From NCBI GenBank assembly GCA_018267355.1, contig JAFDYP010000006.1:1-11147 (forward strand): a stretch of 11,147 nt of DNA. The letters are read 5' to 3'. Positions 8,066 to 11,147 of this stretch are shown one piece after another. Under the pieces are notes generated by a model. It saw nothing but the letters and a program-made list of their open reading frames with translations, was not told the origin of the DNA and made no database searches. Within the stretch, counting starts at the first letter, position 1, and every line of letters starts with the position of its first letter. Position numbers and translations under genes: made by a program. Source of the DNA: Bacteroidota bacterium (GTDB lineage: Bacteria; Bacteroidota; Bacteroidia; Chitinophagales; LD1).

Positions 8066-8698
8066 TCAGTTCTTAGCGAGGTATGCAGCTACGCTATCGT
8101 GTGTGTCTTTCATTGCCTCTTTGCCTTGCGACCAGTTAGCCGGGCATACTTCACCCTTGGTCTCAAAGTAGCTGAGAGCGTCTACCATACGCAGCGCCTC
8201 ATCTATGTTGCGGCCCAGCGGCAGGTCATTTACTACCTGGTGGCGTACTACGCCATTCTTGTCTATCAGGAAGAGGCCGCGGTACGCGATCAGCTCTGCA
8301 GTAGACTGCATCTGGTTATTGTCATCATAGAAATACTCACCATTCAGCACGTCAAAGTTAGCTGAGATAGTCTTGCTCGTATCAGCTACGATAGGGTAAG
8401 TGATACCTGCTATGCCACCCTTGTCTTTAGGCAGCTGCAGCCAGCCCCAGTGAGACTGCTCGGTATCTGTAGAGCATGCCACTACTACTGTATCACGCTT
8501 TTCAAATTCAGCCAGCTTGGCCTGAAAAGCGTGCAGCTCCGTAGGACATACGAATGTGAAATCTTTTGGATAGAAGAAGAATACGACGTACTTCTTGCCC
8601 AGGTATTGCTCCAGAGAGAAATTGTCTACGATCTCCTCGCCGTTGATGACGGCTTGTGCCTTGAAAAGAGGCGCTTTTTTTCCGACTAATACTGCCAT
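8066..8698 (-). CDS. Typical 2-Cys peroxiredoxin (AhpC/TSA family)
   Basis: A cytosolic thiol peroxidase that reduces H2O2, alkyl hydroperoxides and possibly peroxynitrite. It has 210 residues. The peroxidatic Cys51 sits in FTFVCPTE, with Pro44 and Thr48 completing the P-x3-T-x2-C site. Arg140 in AYRGLFLID is the likely active-site arginine, and the resolving Cys185 is in GEVCPANW. Compared with the short AhpC/Prx1 pattern it has a roughly 14-residue insertion at about 120-135 (EYFYDDNNQMQS) before the conserved arginine. From memory, related Bacteroidota enzymes share this. The eukaryote-type GGLG and C-terminal YF motifs linked to overoxidation sensitivity are not present in standard form (GGIAG, and the tail ends YLAKN), so a robust enzyme is likely. 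No ahpF is nearby, so the reductant may be thioredoxin. It is probably transcribed alone from the box at 8740-8747. Confidence 0.95.
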   Translation of the reverse strand: MAVLVGKKAPLFKAQAVINGEEIVDNFSLEQYLGKKYVVFFFYPKDFTFVCPTELHAFQAKLAEFEKRDTVVVACSTDTEQSHWGWLQLPKDKGGIAGITYPIVADTSKTISANFDVLNGEYFYDDNNQMQSTAELIAYRGLFLIDKNGVVRHQVVNDLPLGRNIDEALRMVDALSYFETKGEVCPANWSQGKEAMKDTHDSVAAYLAKN

Positions 8699-8739
8699 GA
8701 TAATATTTGTTTTTTAGTGTTTGCGAAAGTTTGCGGACA

Positions 8740-8769
8740 CAAAAATACGCATACTTGCCTCTCAAAAAA
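8740..8769 (-). promoter_or_regulatory. Candidate promoter of the peroxiredoxin gene
   Basis: On the minus strand, TATTTTTG (8747-8740) matches the TAnnTTTG -7 box. A TTTTTTG run (8769-8763) upstream could act as the -33 element, though the 15-base spacing is shorter than usual. The -7 box ends 41 bases before the ATG at 8698, which gives an AT-rich leader of roughly 35 bases. No OxyR- or PerR-like operator could be recognised by eye. Confidence 0.5.
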
Positions 8770-8773
8770 GGAT

Positions 8774-8816
8774 AAAAATCACCTTCCCGCTGATACGGAT
8801 CATGTATTTACGCGGG
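8774..8816 (-). terminator. Weak candidate terminator after the repeat surface protein
   Basis: On the minus strand, CCCGC (8816-8812) can pair with GCGGG (8790-8786), and inside it ATAC (8807-8804) pairs with GTAT (8796-8793). A T-run (ATTTTTA) follows about 8 bases later. The stem is imperfect and the T-run is displaced, so this is tentative. It lies between the stop at 8835 and the peroxiredoxin promoter, where a terminator would be expected. Confidence 0.35.
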
Positions 8817-8834
8817 TTTGCCCATAGATATTAT

Positions 8835-11147
8835 CTATCGGCCGTTTTGCCGCTCCACTGTGACACGCTGGTACAGGGTATGACCCTCTACCAATAGCTG
8901 TAGTATGTAGACTCCCGAGGCTGCACTTTCAGGCAGCTGGATCTGGCGCTTATTATCTCCCGTACGTAGTGGCATCTGGTCTGCGAGTATATTTTGCCCT
9001 ATCACATCCAGCAGGCTGAGCTGAGCAGTAGTAGTGATAGCACTGTTTACTTCCAGCGTAAAGGCCCCAGTATTAGGATTAGGATATACGCTCACAGATT
9101 GCAGGAATGACGTCGGGTCATTGATACCGGACATGATCCTGTTGCTATAGGTGTAGGTAGTAGATGCGCAGTGATTTTGGCAGTCTATCCGGCAGACTAT
9201 GCTATCGGCCTGATTGACAAAATGTGAGATCACAGCTATCGAATCATGCAGACCCTGTGGCACCAGGTTCAGGTACCAACTGTAGAACGCTCCATCACAA
9301 GCCGTATAATCTGCACGGAAAGTATCTATCTGCTGACCATTGATGACAGGACCGTGAGAGACAGAGATCACCAGAGATGGTGTCACAGACTGTAGTACCA
9401 CCAGCTGCAGCGTCTGTACAGAATCACAACCGGAGGCACCTGTGAATATGTCCGTATAGGTACCTGTTGCGGTATATGTATTATGGCCTACAGCATAGGC
9501 CTCACCCTGGCAGATGGTATCAGCTAAGGTTGTTGTTATTAATTGTGATACACTCAGTGTCAGCGTCACGATGCTATCGCAGCCGCCTACTGCTGTGAAG
9601 GTGTGGGTATAGGTGCCGGCTGCTGTGTAGCTATTGCCTCCCCACCTATAGCTGCTGCCTGAGCAGATGGAGGCTGTAGCGGCGCTTGTCACCGGCTGGG
9701 TTACACTCAGCGTCAGCGTCACGATGCTATCGCAGCCACCCACCGCTGTGAAGGTGTGGGTATAGGTGCCGGCTGCTGTGTAGCTATTGCCTCCCCACGT
9801 ATAGCTGCTGCCTGAGCAGATGGAGGCTGTAGCGGCGCTTATCACCGGTTGGGTCGCACTCAGCGTCAGCGTCACGATGCTATCGCAGCCATTCGCTGCT
9901 GTGAAGGTGTGGGTATAGGTGCCGGCTGTCGTGTAGCTATTGCCGCCCCATGTATAGCTGCTGCCTGAGCAGATGGAGGCTGTAGCGGCGCTTGTCACCG
10001 GCTGTGCCACACTCAGCGTCAGCGTCACGATGCTATCGCAGCCACCTACCGCCGTGAAAGTATGCGTATAGGTGCCGGCTGTCGTGTAGCTATTGCCGCC
10101 CCATGTATAGCTGCTGCCTGAGCAGATAGAGGCGGCAGTGGAACTTGTCACAGGTTGGGTCACTGTGAGCGTGAGGTATACGATGCTATCTCCGCCCACG
10201 AGGCTACTCAGTGTGTCTGTATAGGAACCCGCTGCAGTATAGCTGTGGATACCTACTATGTAGTTACTACCTGCACATATCTGCTCTGTGAGATAGGTAG
10301 TGACTGGAGCCACAGACTGGAGGACGGTCAGGTACAGCGTCACTGTACTGTCACAACCGCTAACTGAGGTCAGCGTGGCTGTGTAAACTCCCGCGGCGTT
10401 GTATTGCTGCCCGCCCAGTGTCACGGATTGTCCTACTGAGATCGTGTCATACCATGCAGTGCTGTAGGTCGGTGCTACGTTGAGGTCCAGATAGGCGGTA
10501 CTGTCACAGCCTCCTGCGCTACCTCCTGCCATCAGGTAGCTATAGACACCTGTTTGCGTGTAGGTAGTGCCGTTCCACGTCACAGCGCTGTTATTGCAGA
10601 TCGTATCATAGGTATAGCTGGTGACCCCTGCTATAGAGGAGTATATGGAGAAGCTACCCGTGACCGGTGCGATACAACTGCCCAGACCGCTCAGAACATA
10701 ATTATACGTATCTGCACTATAGTTGTACTCTGTGCTGGATTGGTAGGCGCTCGAAGAGCTGATACCCGTTTGTGAGCTGGTATTGACCCCTGTGATATCC
10801 AGGGACCAGGTAGGATTGATGCAGGACTGGTTACTCAGATTGGCTACTGTATAGGAGAAGGTACCATCACCGGCGCCGCAGTTCTCAGGAGTCGTATTGT
10901 CTATTGTGATGCTGTAGTCATCCTGTACATAGTTTACATCTACATAAAAATTGCCTATGCACCCTTCGGCATCATCTACCTCCACCAGATAGGATGTGGC
11001 GAGTGCATTCCCATTGCAGACTGCCGTGCCGACCACAAATGAATAGAACATATAAGGACCGGTGCCCCCGGATACACTCATAGCATTATAATCCGGCTCC
11101 GTGGCACAGCCATCTCCGAAAGTCTGGTCAGACAGATTGCCGGCAGT
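8835..11147 (-). CDS. Repeat-rich secreted surface protein (adhesin-like) with T9SS type A sorting domain, cut by right edge
   Basis: The C-terminal 770 residues of a large exported protein. The frame stays open to the right edge, so the Met at 11081 is internal. The visible N-terminal part has SprB-like features: VSGGTGPYMFYSF, then VEVDDAEGC, the GGTxPY...VxDxxGC pattern found in gliding adhesin SprB and relatives. After a Thr/Ser/Tyr-rich stretch come eight repeats of about 51 residues with consensus xxIC-G-SYxWGGNSYTxAGTYTxTFTxxGGCDSIVTLxLxV (9369-10607). A Cys-containing region of about 95 residues follows, and then the T9SS sorting domain (VSVYPNPNTGAF, DVIGQ, ASGVYILQL) to the C-terminus. 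It is probably secreted through T9SS and attached at the cell surface, acting in adhesion, gliding or matrix structure. No enzymatic motif is seen, so the exact role is unknown. The signal peptide would lie outside the window. Confidence 0.85.
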   Translation of the reverse strand, partial: TAGNLSDQTFGDGCATEPDYNAMSVSGGTGPYMFYSFVVGTAVCNGNALATSYLVEVDDAEGCIGNFYVDVNYVQDDYSITIDNTTPENCGAGDGTFSYTVANLSNQSCINPTWSLDITGVNTSSQTGISSSSAYQSSTEYNYSADTYNYVLSGLGSCIAPVTGSFSIYSSIAGVTSYTYDTICNNSAVTWNGTTYTQTGVYSYLMAGGSAGGCDSTAYLDLNVAPTYSTAWYDTISVGQSVTLGGQQYNAAGVYTATLTSVSGCDSTVTLYLTVLQSVAPVTTYLTEQICAGSNYIVGIHSYTAAGSYTDTLSSLVGGDSIVYLTLTVTQPVTSSTAASICSGSSYTWGGNSYTTAGTYTHTFTAVGGCDSIVTLTLSVAQPVTSAATASICSGSSYTWGGNSYTTAGTYTHTFTAANGCDSIVTLTLSATQPVISAATASICSGSSYTWGGNSYTAAGTYTHTFTAVGGCDSIVTLTLSVTQPVTSAATASICSGSSYRWGGNSYTAAGTYTHTFTAVGGCDSIVTLTLSVSQLITTTLADTICQGEAYAVGHNTYTATGTYTDIFTGASGCDSVQTLQLVVLQSVTPSLVISVSHGPVINGQQIDTFRADYTACDGAFYSWYLNLVPQGLHDSIAVISHFVNQADSIVCRIDCQNHCASTTYTYSNRIMSGINDPTSFLQSVSVYPNPNTGAFTLEVNSAITTTAQLSLLDVIGQNILADQMPLRTGDNKRQIQLPESAASGVYILQLLVEGHTLYQRVTVERQNGR
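9369..10607 (-). repeat. Eight in-frame repeats of about 51 codons in the surface protein
   Basis: In protein order the units are: 1 (10607-10449, 53 codons), 2 (10448-10287, 54), 3 (10286-10134, 51), 4 (10133-9981), 5 (9980-9828), 6 (9827-9675), 7 (9674-9522) and 8 (9521-9369), the last five of 51 codons. Units 1, 2, 3 and 8 are diverged. Units 4-7 are near-identical. Most units carry one Cys near position 4 (IC) and one at position 32 (GCDS), probably a disulfide pair. Unit 2 lacks the first and unit 3 lacks the second. Confidence 0.92.
9522..10133 (-). repeat. Four near-identical 153-bp tandem repeats (units 4-7)
   Basis: The marker GAGCAGAT recurs at 9661, 9814, 9967 and 10120, exactly 153 bases apart. 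Differences are few and arranged as a mosaic. Units 4 and 5 share GCCGCCCC and a GTC codon, where units 6 and 7 have GCCTCCCC and GCT. Units 5-7 share GTGAAGGTGTGGG, where unit 4 has GTGAAAGTATGCG. Unit 7 has one C for G change that turns Thr into Arg before the conserved Trp. The pattern fits recent duplication with unequal crossing-over or gene conversion. Confidence 0.93.

Noticed and set aside
9522..10133. Regular 153-base spacing that could suggest a CRISPR or other non-coding array
   Set aside because: The whole period is repeated without unique spacers, and it lies in frame within a secreted protein gene with only codon-level variants.

Overview
The window looks like chromosomal DNA from a member of the Bacteroidota, probably a moderate-GC lineage such as the Chitinophagia. 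I base this on three things. Two proteins end in a type IX secretion system (T9SS) type A sorting domain, which is specific to this phylum. Several intergenic regions carry the phylum's TAnnTTTG promoter -7 box. Leaders are AT-rich and lack clear Shine-Dalgarno sequences. The genus assignment is open.

Layout. Plus strand, 1-3722: the 3' end of an S41-family protease gene cut by the left edge, then metG (methionyl-tRNA synthetase with zinc knuckle and C-terminal tRNA-binding domain), then a secreted alpha/beta-hydrolase with a T9SS tail, closed by a strong intrinsic terminator. A tRNA-Arg(CCU) gene follows, with a promoter-like box that begins on the last T of that terminator. Next is a two-gene unit with overlapping stop and start codons: a GT4-type glycosyltransferase and an NAD-dependent sugar-nucleotide epimerase of the UDP-glucuronate 4-epimerase type. 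Minus strand, from 11147 down to 6113: a large cell-surface protein cut by the right edge (SprB-like segment, eight repeats of about 51 residues, T9SS tail), a typical 2-Cys peroxiredoxin with its own promoter-like box and terminator, and an NRAMP-type Mn2+/H+ symporter fused to a universal-stress-protein domain. The epimerase and transporter genes converge at 6041-6112.

How the genes fit together. The transporter and peroxiredoxin are neighbours with related roles in peroxide and metal stress, but the terminator between them argues for separate transcripts. The glycosyltransferase and epimerase probably act together on a surface glycan. The hydrolase and repeat protein are T9SS cargo, one enzymatic and one adhesive or structural.

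All main genes belong to recognisable families and no gap over 300 bases lacks a gene. I do not see an undescribed multi-gene system. The points most worth a second look are the transporter-USP fusion with its altered nucleotide-binding motif, and the mosaic 153-bp coding repeats with a complementary cysteine loss in two adjacent units.
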